From: CAXXOK01 sp963674895 | GTDB taxonomy: Bacteria; Bacillota; Clostridia; Christensenellales; Aristaeellaceae | Reading direction: 5' to 3' | DNA length: 64,000 nt | Assembly: GCA_963674895.2 (NCBI GenBank) | Contig: CAXXCY010000003.1 | Span: forward strand, 2,108,001-2,172,000 | Shown here: positions 1-8,041 of the stretch, one piece after another | How positions within the stretch are numbered: the first letter of the stretch is position 1 | Layout: every line of letters begins with the position of its first letter | Translations under genes and position numbers: made by a program | Notes under the pieces: generated by a model | What the model saw: only the letters and a program-made list of their open reading frames with translations | Told to the model about the DNA's origin: nothing | The model's database searches: none

Positions 1-24
1 ATCTTTCCGCGATCCCAAACAAAT

Positions 25-71
25 AAACATGGTTTCGCACATCGTCAACTATGGCCTGCGAAACCATGTTT
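25..71. terminator. Bidirectional hairpin terminator
   Basis: A perfect 15-bp inverted repeat (AAACATGGTTTCGCA and its complement, 17-nt spacer). The plus strand continues into a T-rich tract, and the minus strand continues into TTTATTTGTTT. It lies downstream of the minus-strand esterase gene and probably ends that operon. It may also end a plus-strand gene outside the window. Confidence 0.75.
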
Positions 72-160
72 TTGTTGTGTTGTTTTTATAAAGCGCATGC
101 AAAAGCAACCTTGGCGGCCGGAGATGGGAACCTGCCCATTGGCAACAGCCGACCATAACG

Positions 161-1303
161 CTACAGAAACAGCATCTGTGCAAAATCCCTGAAGCCCTGG
201 CGCCAGCTGCTCCATTTGCTGGTATGTTCGGCATATACACGGCGATAGTAGCATGGCAGCGTATCCACGCCGCTTTCCGCAAACAGCCTGTCGTCCGCCT
301 CAAAGAATTCGAAATGATCCTCCCGCCGCGTAGTCGACCTGTACAGGAGCCGGAAATGATCCGCGATATTCTGTTTGTCTTTGATAAATATATGGTACGG
401 GCGCTCATACGCGGCCATGGTTTTCGATTGCGTCATACAGGCCGTGAAGAACCCTACATACCCGAAAAGTTCAGGACTCCCAAAGGCGATATCGCAGCTC
501 ATATACGCCCCCATGGACAAGCCCGCAATCGCGCGGTTCCGCTGGCCGGTTTTAGCGCGGTAAGTTTTTTCGATATAGGGAATACAATCGTTGATCAGCA
601 TATCCCGACAGGCCGTATCCATGGGGATTCCGGGCGGCACTGACTCGCTATGGCGCAGCATGCTGTTGCACATGACGACGATCATCGGCCTTGCCTTGCC
701 CAGGGCATAGAGATTGTCCAAAATATTGGCCATTCTGCCGGAATACTGCCAGCTGGTTTCGTTATCGGAACCCCCGTTGAGCAAATATAAAACCGGCAGC
801 TCTTCCGTGGACCGCATATAGCCCGGCGGTGTGTAAACCGTTACCCGCACATGGCGTTTCAGCGACTGCGAATAGAATATTTCGCGGCCGTACGCGCCGT
901 GGGGAACGTCCCGGATCAGCAGATATCCGTCGTCAGGATCGGGCACCTCAACATAATTGCAGGGGCGATTTCCTGTCCAGTAGATCGGAAGCCATGGAGA
1001 CAGAAACAGCAAACCATTCAAGTACAAATCAAAGGTTTGCGGCCCGGTGCAGTTGGGGTCAAACGGCAGCAACCCCTCCAAAACGCCGTCGTTTGCAAGA
1101 TGAAACTTTACCTCTCCCTGCAGCTGCGCCTTGCCGAGTAAAACGGCGTTCGCCGGAGCTTTGATGCGAATGACGATGTCGCGGTTTGGCTGTATAAAAA
1201 CCCCGGTTTGAACCGCCTTGCCCTCCTCGTATTCCCGGACGCGCTCGATAGAAACCGCCTGCTCTGTATAGAGCAAGTTACCGATAAAATTATCCGAAGC
1301 CAT
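161..1303 (-). CDS. Esterase-D/feruloyl-esterase-like alpha/beta hydrolase
   Basis: A 380-residue serine hydrolase of the putative esterase family (PF00756 type: Fes/IroE, feruloyl and acetyl-xylan esterases). Roughly the first 130 residues form a separate N-terminal region, perhaps a beta-sandwich carbohydrate-binding-like domain. The catalytic domain follows, with the nucleophile elbow GLSMGA near residue 265 and a late His in EHTSKWSSWR that fits the catalytic histidine. No signal peptide is visible, so it is probably cytoplasmic and acts on imported esters. The ATG start is chosen because GGGAG lies 8 nt upstream; a GTG three codons earlier is also open. It is the last gene of the Opp operon, after a second unrelated esterase. 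The substrate cannot be read from sequence. Confidence 0.85.
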   Translation of the reverse strand: MASDNFIGNLLYTEQAVSIERVREYEEGKAVQTGVFIQPNRDIVIRIKAPANAVLLGKAQLQGEVKFHLANDGVLEGLLPFDPNCTGPQTFDLYLNGLLFLSPWLPIYWTGNRPCNYVEVPDPDDGYLLIRDVPHGAYGREIFYSQSLKRHVRVTVYTPPGYMRSTEELPVLYLLNGGSDNETSWQYSGRMANILDNLYALGKARPMIVVMCNSMLRHSESVPPGIPMDTACRDMLINDCIPYIEKTYRAKTGQRNRAIAGLSMGAYMSCDIAFGSPELFGYVGFFTACMTQSKTMAAYERPYHIFIKDKQNIADHFRLLYRSTTRREDHFEFFEADDRLFAESGVDTLPCYYRRVYAEHTSKWSSWRQGFRDFAQMLFL

Positions 1304-1370
1304 AAAAGCCACTCCCTGATTGCCGCCAAACCGCTTCAGTTTGCGTATAACAGCTTTTGTGTATTCCCGT

Positions 1371-2300
1371 TCATTGCGCGTTGTTTACATGTCTTTGAAG
1401 CGCTTCGTCAAAAAAGTCCAAACAGTGATCGCTGAGCCAAGTCTTCGTATACCACGAGTTTCCGTGATGCGGCTGGCCCTCGGCAACAAACAGTTCCGCA
1501 CGGTCTTCGCCTGCCGCCTTCGTTAACGCCCTGTAAAACGTAATGGATTGCTCAATCGGCACATTCTTGTCCCCGGATCCGTGCACAATCAAAAACGGCG
1601 GGATATCGGCGTGCGCATATACATATGGAGCTGCCAGCCTGCATAATTCAGGCACGGTCGTAATCGGAGCGCCGAGAAACTTGGATTCCGGCGATTCAGG
1701 ATCGTTGTGCGGACGGCGGCCAACAAGACCCGATTTTATAGCCGCGGCATCCATATCCAGAAAATTCCCGCACGGCCCGCACCAGTCGACAACCGCGTCC
1801 ACATTGCTTGCATACTTCGCATTCCCCATGGTTAGATCTTCAAAAGCCGGATTCTCTGCCGTAACACCCAGCATGCCGACAATCCAGCCACCTGCAGATG
1901 GCCCCCATACTCCGATTCGCGACGGATCCATTTGATATAATGCTGCGTTCGCCCTTAAAAACCGAATCACCGCCTTGGCATCGTAAAGCGCTGCGGGAAA
2001 GCGCGCCTCATCGCTTTTGCGGTATTCTGCGCTGACCAAAACATATCCGCGTTTCAAGCCCCTGAGCATCGGCTCCAAATCTACGTCATCCTTTGCGCCG
2101 ATACGAAAACCGCCGCCGTGAAAATACACAATTACCGGATAGGGTTGGGTGTATTCGCCGTCAGGGTAATAGATGTCAACCACCTGAGCGGGCGACTGGT
2201 CGCAATAAGCTATATCAAGGTACTTCCGTTCTATTTGATCAACGATTTCCTGTCTGATTTTAGGTATGAAACCAGGAATTCTGGTATCGCCTTCAGCCAT
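1371..2300 (-). CDS. Hormone-sensitive-lipase-family esterase (Aes-like)
   Basis: A 309-residue alpha/beta hydrolase of the BD-FAE/HSL type (alpha/beta hydrolase_3). Visible motifs are the oxyanion signature HGGGF at residues 61-65, the nucleophile elbow GPSAGG with Ser near 135, an acid in HGSGDKNVP and a C-terminal His in EGQPHHG. No signal peptide is seen. It probably hydrolyses short acyl or aryl esters in the cytosol. The start is the ATG preceded by GAGGG at 7 nt; a GTG one codon earlier overlaps it. It follows the four-helix membrane protein gene by 15 nt and precedes the other esterase, which suggests serial de-esterification of the cargo of the upstream transporter (inference). Confidence 0.85.
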   Translation of the reverse strand: MAEGDTRIPGFIPKIRQEIVDQIERKYLDIAYCDQSPAQVVDIYYPDGEYTQPYPVIVYFHGGGFRIGAKDDVDLEPMLRGLKRGYVLVSAEYRKSDEARFPAALYDAKAVIRFLRANAALYQMDPSRIGVWGPSAGGWIVGMLGVTAENPAFEDLTMGNAKYASNVDAVVDWCGPCGNFLDMDAAAIKSGLVGRRPHNDPESPESKFLGAPITTVPELCRLAAPYVYAHADIPPFLIVHGSGDKNVPIEQSITFYRALTKAAGEDRAELFVAEGQPHHGNSWYTKTWLSDHCLDFFDEALQRHVNNAQ

Positions 2301-2315
2301 CACTCATCCCTCTTT

Positions 2316-2969
2316 TCATGAAGCGTCAGCTTGTGGCTTATCGGTACTTTTCCAGCTTTTATACACCAGTTTCTTTTCCATATTGCGGAGGTAGACAATA
2401 CCCAGTCCGCAAGCCACAAACCCGGCGGCGCCGATCACTGCGTGCCAAACATTCATGGCAGGGTCTATGATCACGGCAGCACCATCCGCCAACAGGCAAA
2501 GTCCAAGGCAAGCGATGACGGCAGAACAGCCCCTGATAAGACTGTGTGATGTAACCTTGTAGGTGTAGGCGGTTAAATCTCTGCGAATTGTAATATAGAA
2601 AAACAGCGTGATCGCCATATAGACCAGCGCGACAACGGTTATGCTCTCCGCAATACCCACATACGGATTGGCGTTGTACGTAAGGGGGGTAACGCATAAA
2701 ACGATAAATAAAGCAGAGACCAGCAGAAAAAGGCAACCCAGAGTGACCAGATAGCGCTTTCTTTCCTTGGCGGTTTGATCCGCCTTATAATAGATCCCTT
2801 CATATACGCTGACTGTTTTATAGCCCTTTTTTGATTGCGGACTGGGAATACGGTATAAAACATGCCCCTCGTACATCTGGCTGTATTTTTTGCTTTTCCT
2901 CGGTTCGTTAAATTTCGGATCAAGCGGATCAATCTTCTTCCCGTGATCCTTCATTTTGTTTTCCATCAT
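2316..2969 (-). CDS. Four-helix membrane protein, Opp-cluster associated
   Basis: A 217-residue protein of unknown function. A basic cytoplasmic N-terminus of about 85 residues carries the segment YEGIYYKADQTAKERKRY. Four hydrophobic helices follow (roughly residues 88-108, 120-142, 160-180, 185-200), then the tail YLRNMEKKLVYKSW. It appears homologous to the protein near 27.2-28.0 kb: both share a Y-x-G-x-x-Y pre-TM motif, a charged juxtamembrane stretch, the same helix spacing and a similar tail. Both sit with Opp-type transporter and MBL genes. I do not recognise a named family. It could be a transporter-associated membrane subunit, but that is a guess. GGAAGG precedes the tandem ATG start. 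Confidence 0.7.
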   Translation of the reverse strand: MMENKMKDHGKKIDPLDPKFNEPRKSKKYSQMYEGHVLYRIPSPQSKKGYKTVSVYEGIYYKADQTAKERKRYLVTLGCLFLLVSALFIVLCVTPLTYNANPYVGIAESITVVALVYMAITLFFYITIRRDLTAYTYKVTSHSLIRGCSAVIACLGLCLLADGAAVIIDPAMNVWHAVIGAAGFVACGLGIVYLRNMEKKLVYKSWKSTDKPQADAS

Positions 2970-3054
2970 CGATGGTTACCTTCCCCTACTCCCTGCGCGC
3001 GGGCTGCGGCGGTGATACCGTCCATTGCTATTCCGTAATATAGTATGCCTGCTC

Positions 3055-4011
3055 CTATACATTTTTTTCGGCGTCGCCGTCAAAAATCAAATCGGGATTG
3101 AAGCCCAGGAAATTGCGTCCCTTGCGAATGGTAACGCGCTTCCGGGGCGCCATGGGTACGCCGCTCACCATCGGCGGGGCATCGCTGGGTTTTGGAATTT
3201 TACTCAGCGGCATCGGCTGGCCCCAAAAGCTGGGCACCTGGCAGGGGCTGTAGCTGCCTTTCAAAATATCCTCGCACATTTCGATGATCGTCGGCAGGCA
3301 ATCGTCGTCCAGCGGCGCCCCAAGCGCGCGGAAATCGTGATGCCCGTTCCAAATGCCATCGTATTTCCCGCTCATGGCTTGAAGCCTTTTCAGGTAACGC
3401 AATGTCGTTTCTACGGGCACGGCGCCAACACCCAGGTTGAAGTTTACCGCGTCTCCGACGATCAGCGTACCGGTCATCTCGTCCAGAAATATCATCTGCC
3501 CCGCCGAATGGCCGGGGCAATCGTAGGCCGTTATGATTCTGCCGCCGCCCAGGTCAAACTGCATACCGTCAGTCAAGTCATGAACAACCGGCATTTTCTC
3601 GTCCGGACCGGGATCGCGGAGATCAACGTTGATGTCGTATCCGTACAGCCGGAACATATTATAAGGAGAACCGACGCAGCCCTTCTGCCGCTGCGCGATA
3701 TGCTCCGTATCGTAAACGCGGCGCGCCAGCGACTGGGGCATCGGCTTGTCATTGTCTTTGGGATTGATCCATACCTCGTCAAACTGCCTGGCTTGCGCGG
3801 TATGATCCACATGGCCGTGGGATATGACTGCAATCAGCGGCAAATCCGTGATTTTCTCAATGGCGCCCCGCAAATCTCCAATGCCCATGCCCAGGTCAAT
3901 AACCATGGCTTTTTCGGTGCCGATCAGCAGGAAAATGCTTGCGCAGTCAAACTCGTCAATTTCCCAGGTATTTTTCTTGAACTGAACCATTGGAAACAGC
4001 TGGGTCAACAT
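3055..4011 (-). CDS. MBL-fold metallo-hydrolase
   Basis: A 318-residue metallo-beta-lactamase superfamily hydrolase. The HxHxDH metal motif is intact as HGHVDH at residues 65-70, preceded by the typical strand AMVIDLGMGIGD. A downstream GHSAGQ and a final WNGHHDF supply the other expected metal ligands. No leader peptide is seen. The family includes lactonases, phosphodiesterases, glyoxalase II and sulfatases, so the substrate stays open. It follows OppF directly. The second Opp cluster of this window also ends in MBL genes (two), so the association is recurrent. It is less similar to those two than they are to each other. AGAGGTG precedes the ATG. Confidence 0.85.
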   Translation of the reverse strand: MLTQLFPMVQFKKNTWEIDEFDCASIFLLIGTEKAMVIDLGMGIGDLRGAIEKITDLPLIAVISHGHVDHTAQARQFDEVWINPKDNDKPMPQSLARRVYDTEHIAQRQKGCVGSPYNMFRLYGYDINVDLRDPGPDEKMPVVHDLTDGMQFDLGGGRIITAYDCPGHSAGQMIFLDEMTGTLIVGDAVNFNLGVGAVPVETTLRYLKRLQAMSGKYDGIWNGHHDFRALGAPLDDDCLPTIIEMCEDILKGSYSPCQVPSFWGQPMPLSKIPKPSDAPPMVSGVPMAPRKRVTIRKGRNFLGFNPDLIFDGDAEKNV

Positions 4012-4094
4012 ATCATTACACCTCTTGTGCTTTTTTATTCCGAATATGCAGAAAAGTTTGAAGCGTTGGCCTTACAATGCTTCTAGCTTTTGCG

Positions 4095-5075
4095 CTATCC
4101 CAACTCCGGATTGAGTTCCGGTATCCTGCAACATGCCGCCCAGTGGTTGGGTGAGATCTCCTTAAGCACCTGAGGTTCGTTGCATTTTTCCTGCGCATAG
4201 GGACAGCGCGCCGCGAAGCGGCAACCCGGTTTTGGGTCAATCGGCGAAGTGATCTCGCCTTTCATTTGTATACGGTTGGGTTGATCGTCGATATCGATAC
4301 TGGGGATGGCGGACAGCAGTGCCTTTGTATACGGGTGGTAGTTTTTCAAAAACAGCTCCTTGGACGGGCTGGTTTCCACCAGCTGCCCCAAATACATCAC
4401 GGAAATATTATCCGATATATGACGTACCACCGACATATCGTGGGTGATAAACATATAGGTCAAATTCTTTTTTTGCTGCAGGCTGCGCAGGAGATTGAGC
4501 ACCTGCGCCTGAATGGACACGTCCAGCGCCGATACTGGTTCATCGCAGATGATCACTTTCGGGTCCAGCGCCAATGCGCGCGCAATCACGGCGCGCTGAC
4601 GGCGGCCGCCGTCCAGCTCGTGCGGATATGCCCTTTCCAGGCGCGTATCAATACCAACAAGACTCATCAACTCTCTAGCCTGGGCTTCCAGCTCCTGCTT
4701 CTTTTTCCTTTGACCAACCTTGTTGGCATTGACCAGCGGCTCCAAAATGGTATCCAAAATGGTCTGCCGGGGATCCAGCGAGGAATAAGGATCCTGAAAA
4801 ATATACTGCACTTCCCCGTGATATTTCTTCAACTCATGCTTGCTTAAGCAGGTAACGTCCTTGCCCTGATAGAAAATACAGCCCGCCGTTGCGTCCGCGC
4901 CCGGCATATGAGCAAGCGCCCGACCCAGCGTCGTTTTACCGCAGCCGGATTCCCCAACGACGCCCATTGTGCTGCCTTCCTCAATCGTAATGTTCACGTC
5001 GTCCACAGCGTGAACCGTTCCCCGGGGGTTTTTGAAGTATTTTTTAAGGCCTTTTGTTTCAATAACAATCGACAT
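4095..5075 (-). CDS. oppF: Opp/Dpp ABC transporter ATPase, OppF-like
   Basis: A cytoplasmic ATP-binding subunit of a peptide/nickel/oligosaccharide-type ABC importer, 326 residues from MSIVIETKGL. The longer upstream frame overlaps oppD and is rejected, because this ATG lies one base beyond the oppD stop. Visible motifs are Walker A GESGCGKT, the Q-loop FQDPYSSLDPRQ, Walker B VIICDEPVSALD and the H-loop THDM. The signature loop is LDGGRRQR rather than LSGGQ. The C-terminal GCRFAARCPYAQEKC and a later Cys match the oligopeptide-ATPase Fe-S cysteine module. It should pair with the adjacent OppD. The order SBP-B-C-D-F is the usual Opp order. Confidence 0.93.
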   Translation of the reverse strand: MSIVIETKGLKKYFKNPRGTVHAVDDVNITIEEGSTMGVVGESGCGKTTLGRALAHMPGADATAGCIFYQGKDVTCLSKHELKKYHGEVQYIFQDPYSSLDPRQTILDTILEPLVNANKVGQRKKKQELEAQARELMSLVGIDTRLERAYPHELDGGRRQRAVIARALALDPKVIICDEPVSALDVSIQAQVLNLLRSLQQKKNLTYMFITHDMSVVRHISDNISVMYLGQLVETSPSKELFLKNYHPYTKALLSAIPSIDIDDQPNRIQMKGEITSPIDPKPGCRFAARCPYAQEKCNEPQVLKEISPNHWAACCRIPELNPELG

Positions 5076-5076
5076 G

Positions 5077-6057
5077 CTATTTAGACTCCTTCCAGTTGAC
5101 AATGCATTTACACAGGTGGCCTGGCGAAATCTCACGGACATCGATTGGATCGTGCTTGCATGCCTCTATGGCATATGGGCAGCGGGGCCAGAAACAGCAA
5201 CCCGGCGGTAAGTTCGTAGGATCCGCGGGCATGCCCTTGATGGGCGTCAAATCCTTCTCATTTCCCTTGATCGAGGGAATTGCCCCGAACAGACCGACCG
5301 TATACGGATGGCTTGGATTTTTGAAAATATCCTTCTTGGTTCCGATTTCCACAATATTGCCCGCGTAGGCAATGGCAACCTTATCGCAGATTCCGGCAAC
5401 CACCCCGAGATCGTGCGTAATCAGGACCATCGCCGTTTTCTGCTTCTTGATCAGGTCTTTAATCATATCCAGAACCTGCGCCTGGATGGTAACGTCCAAC
5501 GCCGTCGTCGGTTCGTCGGCAAGCAATAAGGAAGGGCTGCACGCCAAAGCGATGGCGATGACCACGCGCTGCTTCATGCCGCCTGAGAACTGGTGCGGAT
5601 ATTCAACGAACCGTTCCGCAGGTATGCCGACCATCTCCAACATCTCGATGGCGCGTTTCTTGGCGTCGCCGCGTTTGTGGCCGTTGTGCAGCTCCACGAC
5701 TTCAGCGATCTGTTCTCCCACGGGAATGACCGGATTGAGCGCCGTCATCGGATCCTGAAATATCATCGTGATCTCGTTCCCGCGTACCTTTTGCATTTCG
5801 GCGATATCCAGATCCAGTATGTTTTTATCTTTAAACTGGATGATTCCGCTTGAAATTTTCCCCGTCATCGGATTCAGAATACGCAATATCGCTTTTGCGA
5901 TCGTGGTCTTTCCCGCCCCGGTTTCACCAACCAAGCCCATGGTTTCGCCTTCGTTCAGATCAAACGAAACGTCGTTTACGGCATACACTGTCCCTTCACT
6001 ATTTTCATAACAAACAGATAGGTTCTTGATTGACAACAATTTGTTATCATTCATCAT
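5077..6057 (-). CDS. oppD: Opp/Dpp ABC transporter ATPase, OppD-like
   Basis: A 326-residue cytoplasmic ATPase of the same importer. Motifs are Walker A GETGAGKT, the Q-loop FQDPMTALNP, the signature FSGGMKQR, Walker B LLLADEPTTALD and the H-loop THDLG. The C-terminal oligopeptide domain carries PPGCCFWPRCPYAIEAC and HLCKC, the cysteine set typical of OppD/DppD. AGGAG sits 9 nt upstream of the first of two tandem ATG codons. It follows the OppC gene by 11 nt and abuts OppF, so translation is probably coupled. The substrate is not determinable from the ATPase. Confidence 0.94.
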   Translation of the reverse strand: MMNDNKLLSIKNLSVCYENSEGTVYAVNDVSFDLNEGETMGLVGETGAGKTTIAKAILRILNPMTGKISSGIIQFKDKNILDLDIAEMQKVRGNEITMIFQDPMTALNPVIPVGEQIAEVVELHNGHKRGDAKKRAIEMLEMVGIPAERFVEYPHQFSGGMKQRVVIAIALACSPSLLLADEPTTALDVTIQAQVLDMIKDLIKKQKTAMVLITHDLGVVAGICDKVAIAYAGNIVEIGTKKDIFKNPSHPYTVGLFGAIPSIKGNEKDLTPIKGMPADPTNLPPGCCFWPRCPYAIEACKHDPIDVREISPGHLCKCIVNWKESK

Positions 6058-6068
6058 GTTTTGTTCTC

Positions 6069-6962
6069 CTATTTCTTCAACTTCGGATCAAGCGCGTCCC
6101 TCAGTCCGTCGCCCAGCAAGTTCAGCGCCAGAACCGTAATCACGATCAGCACGCCGGGAAAGATCGTCATATACGGATAGGCCCGGATATACGTTCTTCC
6201 TTCGGACAGCATGGCGCCCCACTCGGGAATCGGCGGCTGCACACCCAAGCCCAGGTACGCAAGCGCCGCGGCAGCCGTAATAGCGCCGCCGATACTCATG
6301 GTAGCCTGCACAATAGAAGAGGAGAGCGCATTGGGTATCAAATGCTTGGAGATGATCTTAGTTGTCGAAGAATTGGCAAGACTCGCGGCCTGGATGTACT
6401 CCATCTCGCGGATACTCAGGATAGAGGCTCGGATTAACCTTCCGCTTCGCGGGATACCCGCAACACTCAGCGCGATAATACAGTTGAGAAACCCGGTACC
6501 CAGGGCGCTTGCGATAGCAACGTTCAGTATCATTCCGGGCATGGATTGCAAAATATCAAAAAACCGCATAATCAGTTCGTCGACCGCCTTGCCGAAGAAC
6601 CCGGCGATTGCCCCGAGAATTATGCCTGCCACAGTGCTGATAAGCGTCGTCCAGATACCGATCTGCAGTGAATATCTAGCACCAAACATCAGCCTGGACA
6701 AAATATCACGGCCCAGCTGATCCGTGCCCGCGGGATGCGCTAGGCTTGGGAACTGGTATGCCTCCAGAATGTTGATTTTATTATATTTATACGGAGTCAG
6801 ATAGGGCGCGAAAATCGCCGCGAAAACCATAATGAGGACTATAATCAGCCCAACAACAGCGCCGGGATTTTGAAACAGGCGCTTGAGAACGAGCACAGAG
6901 TTTTTATGGTGCTTTTCTTTCTTTTCAATTTGCGCCACTCGCGCTTCAGCAACATTAAGCAT
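6069..6962 (-). CDS. oppC: Opp-type ABC permease, OppC-like
   Basis: An inner-membrane permease of about 297 residues, with an N-terminal cytoplasmic segment, TM1 (NPGAVVGLIIVLIMVFAAIF) and the BPD_transp_1 fold with five further helices. The EAA-type loop is EYIQAASLANSSTTKIISKH. The loop HPAGTDQLGRDILSRLMFGAR is the hallmark of the DppC/OppC N-terminal region. The start MLNVAEAR is chosen because it gives an 8-bp overlap with the oppB stop; an ATG 14 codons earlier would overlap by 50 bp. It forms the transmembrane pair with the adjacent OppB. Confidence 0.92.
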   Translation of the reverse strand: MLNVAEARVAQIEKKEKHHKNSVLVLKRLFQNPGAVVGLIIVLIMVFAAIFAPYLTPYKYNKINILEAYQFPSLAHPAGTDQLGRDILSRLMFGARYSLQIGIWTTLISTVAGIILGAIAGFFGKAVDELIMRFFDILQSMPGMILNVAIASALGTGFLNCIIALSVAGIPRSGRLIRASILSIREMEYIQAASLANSSTTKIISKHLIPNALSSSIVQATMSIGGAITAAAALAYLGLGVQPPIPEWGAMLSEGRTYIRAYPYMTIFPGVLIVITVLALNLLGDGLRDALDPKLKK

Positions 6963-7926
6963 TTCCAGCTGCCTCCTGACTTTTTTTCTTTTTTCGGGAC
7001 GCAAACTGAGATTTTATCCTGGGGTCAATTGCGGCATAAGCCAAATCCGTAAGCAAAATGACAATGGAGAACGCTATGGCCAGCAGCAGAATGCTGCCCT
7101 GTACAGCGGGATAGTCGCGGTTGTTAACAGCTTTGACCATATAGAAACCGATGCCGGGAATGGAAAATATCGTTTCAACCAGCAATCCTCCGCCCAACAA
7201 CGTACCAAAGCTCGTGCCCGCAACCGTGATAACGGGGATCAGCGCATTGGGAAGTGCATGCTTGTAAATGACCTGCCGTTCGGGCAAACCCTTGGAACGG
7301 GCCATCACAATATAATCCGAGTTCAGCACCTCCAGCATACTCGACCTTGCCTGGCGCGCCTGTAGGCCAATGCCGAATACCGAGCTGGTAAAGATGGGCA
7401 GTATCCAGTACTGTATACCGCCCAAGCCATAAGGCGGCAGCCAGCCGAGGATATTGGAAAAGAGGAGTACTGACATTAATGCAAGCCAAAAATTGGGAAT
7501 GGACACGCTGAGCATGGTAAAGCCCATAGCCAGGTAATCCCCGGGTTTGTTCTGGTGCGTTGCGGCCGATATACCTAACGGTACGCCAAACAGCAATGAG
7601 ATAAGAATTGCGAAAACATCGAGAATCAGGGTATTGGGAAAGCGAAGCGCCAGTTCATGCAAGATCGGCACACCCGACATCAGCGAGTTACCGAAGTCAC
7701 CTCTGAGAAAAATATCGTACATATATCTGCCAAGCCGCACTATATACGGATCGTTCAAATGCAGCGTTTCCCGCAAAAGGTTAATCTGCGTTTGATCAGC
7801 GTCAGTGCCCAGAATAGCGATTGCAGGGTCACCCGGTACGATATACATGATGGAAAATACAAACACCGTCACCCCTAAAACGACCGGGATCATCAATAGG
7901 AGTCGTCTGACAATAAATCTTGCCAC
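6955..7926 (-). CDS. oppB: Opp-type ABC permease, OppB-like
   Basis: An inner-membrane permease, 323 residues from a GTG start (VARFIVRRLLLMIPVVLGV). GGAGG lies 11 nt before this GTG and the protein then begins with the canonical OppB TM1. An open upstream extension of 29 codons contains the intercistronic hairpin and is rejected. FVPGDP-type (here YIVPGDPAIAILG) and the EAA loop ARSKGLPERQVIYKHALPNA identify the DppB/OppB family. It lies between the binding-protein gene (115-bp gap with a hairpin) and oppC (8-bp overlap). Confidence 0.93.
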   Translation of the reverse strand: MARFIVRRLLLMIPVVLGVTVFVFSIMYIVPGDPAIAILGTDADQTQINLLRETLHLNDPYIVRLGRYMYDIFLRGDFGNSLMSGVPILHELALRFPNTLILDVFAILISLLFGVPLGISAATHQNKPGDYLAMGFTMLSVSIPNFWLALMSVLLFSNILGWLPPYGLGGIQYWILPIFTSSVFGIGLQARQARSSMLEVLNSDYIVMARSKGLPERQVIYKHALPNALIPVITVAGTSFGTLLGGGLLVETIFSIPGIGFYMVKAVNNRDYPAVQGSILLLAIAFSIVILLTDLAYAAIDPRIKSQFASRKKKKSQEAAGNA

Positions 7927-7957
7927 AGTTCCTACAACCTCCAAAACTTTAGGAAGT

Positions 7958-7999
7958 GCGGTATCTTGTTCCCACCCAAGGTGATGAACAAGATACCGC
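7958..7999 (-). promoter_or_regulatory. Intercistronic hairpin, binding protein-oppB
   Basis: A perfect 14-bp inverted repeat (GCGGTATCTTGTTC, 14-nt loop) in the gap between the binding-protein stop and the oppB GTG. There is no T-run after it. It probably stabilises the upstream mRNA or acts as a partial terminator, so that binding protein is made in excess over membrane subunits. The other two transporter operons in this window hold hairpins at the same junction. Confidence 0.7.
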
Positions 8000-8041
8000 C
8001 CATCCAAAGTCAATCAATAAAAGTAGTTTGCCGATTCAGTA

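Noticed and set aside
3025..4086. A 353-codon plus-strand frame antisense to the first MBL gene
   Set aside because: The minus-strand MBL gene has its full metal motif and operon context; the plus frame shows no domain and no ribosome site.
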